Source: Gonium pectorale (Eukaryota; Chlorophyta; Chlorophyceae; Chlamydomonadales; Volvocaceae). Taken from it: a DNA stretch of 16,701 nt. Made by a program: the position numbers and the translations under genes. This document shows positions 15,684 through 16,701 of this stretch, piece by piece (position 1 is the first letter of the stretch; each line of letters opens with the position of its first letter). The DNA is taken from positions 36,970 to 53,670 of the forward strand of contig LSYV01000069.1 in assembly GCA_001584585.1 (NCBI GenBank), written 5' to 3'. Below the pieces are notes generated by a model that saw nothing but the letters and a program-made list of their open reading frames with translations, had not been told where the DNA came from and did no database searches.

Positions 15684-16554
15684 GAGCGCTGGGGCCACGA
15701 ACTCTGCTATCTAAAAGCAGCATATGCATTCCTTGGAGGACTGCGGCGAGGATGTCCGATGCGCTTCGCTGGAGCATTGTGATGCGAACGCGGAGGAGGC
15801 ATGACGCGGCTGCCTCGCTGGCATGGTATGTACGGCAGTCGGGTTAGGGAACAGTTATTGCTGGAGGAAGGGCCTTGGCCTTCGTACTGGCTTCTGATCA
15901 AACAGGCAGCGCTTAGAAGTGCTGACCTTCCTGCGTGGGTGTAGGGAACTTGTCCCTTAAGTGATGGCGAGGCTGTGGCGAAGTGCGGTTGGTTCAAGAG
16001 ACACGGTATGTAGCTAGCCACACAGGCCAGGGAAATGGAATCTGATAGCGCTCAGATAAATCAACGAGCCAACAACTGCGCTACTCAAGCGTTGCGCTAG
16101 AGTTAGCTGTGAGTATGGGGACACCCACGGGGGCACCCATACCCGGCTGCGCCTTCGCCCTACATATTCGTGCACTCCAGCCATGACTCCAGCCGGCTTG
16201 CCATACACATGGCCCTTTGCTTGGATACATTCATAATCTTGGGGGAGCTCACAACCCGAAGCTCTGCAAATGGGCGGTGGTCAAGACGGGGAGTGTCCCG
16301 TCAAACCGCTGGGAGCGTTGCGAAACAGTGAAAGCCCCGGCCGGCAGTCTCCGCACCATCCCCTGGCACTTGGTTACCCAGGGGAGCTCCTCTGGCCCAG
16401 GATCTGCAAACGCCCGTGCCCCCCCCCAGGACTCCCGCCGCAGCAAGCTGCTCCGGAACCGACGAGTTCCGTGCTTCGTGTACTGCCGACCGAGAAGTGA
16501 ATCAAGCATGTCATGATAACGGTGCTGCGGTATCGGTGATTGCATCATTCGTGC

Positions 16555-16592
16555 CAGTCACTAGCATGACTTCTCGGTCAGTTACTAGCATG
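16555..16592. repeat. Imperfect direct repeat cagt(c/t)actagcatg, 24-bp period
   Basis: cagtcactagcatg (16555-16568) and cagttactagcatg (16579-16592) differ at one base. Confidence 0.9.
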
Positions 16593-16701
16593 GCTTACTG
16601 CGATCGCTACGAACGAAGCATCTGAGATTTAGATTCATAAATTCAGTTGTCGGTGTGTATACCATGCGCATCGGCACCGGAACCCCTTCATGCCAATCCT
16701 T

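Larger units (their letters stand above)
13569..16701. other. Downstream region: probable 3' UTR then intergenic, no recognised gene
   Basis: These 3.1 kb follow the stop codon. Reading frames of up to about 180 residues occur on both strands, but none has recognisable motifs or the codon pattern of the upstream exons, so none is called. From about 13900 the sequence looks less G+C-rich, with A/T-rich patches (13955-13980, 15085-15125 and 16620-16660). Neither strand offers a convincing poly(A) signal: TGTAA is not found on the plus strand, and TTACA (its complement) was seen only at 14479. The transcript may use a variant signal or run past the window. Confidence 0.6.

Overview
This window looks like nuclear DNA of a green alga of the Chlamydomonas/Volvox group. 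The reasons are very high G+C with codons ending mostly in G or C, many short exons split by introns of about 140 to 1000 bp with GTGNG or GTACG donors and (C)CAG acceptors, G+C-rich microsatellites everywhere, and long Ala/Gly/Pro/Ser runs inside a conserved protein. The species cannot be fixed from the sequence alone.

One large plus-strand gene fills positions 358-13568. I rebuilt it as 15 exons whose phases all agree. Together they give 6813 nt, meaning 2270 residues plus a stop codon. The 5' end of the gene lies outside the window. In order the product has: (1) the end of a bacterial-type periplasmic-binding-protein-like ligand domain (exon 1); (2) one transmembrane helix followed by an Arg-rich stop-transfer run (exon 2); (3) a juxtamembrane segment (exons 3-4); (4) roughly 1000 residues of low-complexity sequence (exons 4-5); (5) a degenerate kinase-homology domain that has lost its catalytic motifs and carries a second insertion (end of exon 5 to exon 9); (6) a class III nucleotide cyclase domain (end of exon 9 to exon 15); and (7) a low-complexity C-terminal tail of about 243 residues. 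This is the plan of a receptor guanylyl/adenylyl cyclase: ligand binding outside the cell would be relayed through a pseudokinase to a cytosolic cyclase making cGMP or cAMP. Both metal-binding aspartates and the transition-state Asn/Arg pair are present, so the cyclase is probably active. The two base-selecting positions are Asp and Ser, so the substrate is uncertain.

Positions 1-357 are the end of an upstream intron, mostly a CACTA/CACTG pentanucleotide array. Several introns carry tandem repeats. The most striking is a 49-bp minisatellite in intron 1 whose unit contains a copy of the end of exon 1 with its splice donor. Intron 11 holds a 26/28 copy of the next acceptor and exon start.

Positions 13569-16701 follow the stop codon. 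They look less G+C-rich towards the end and hold only short unrecognised reading frames and small repeats. They are probably 3' UTR plus intergenic DNA. The usual algal poly(A) signal TGTAA is not found there.
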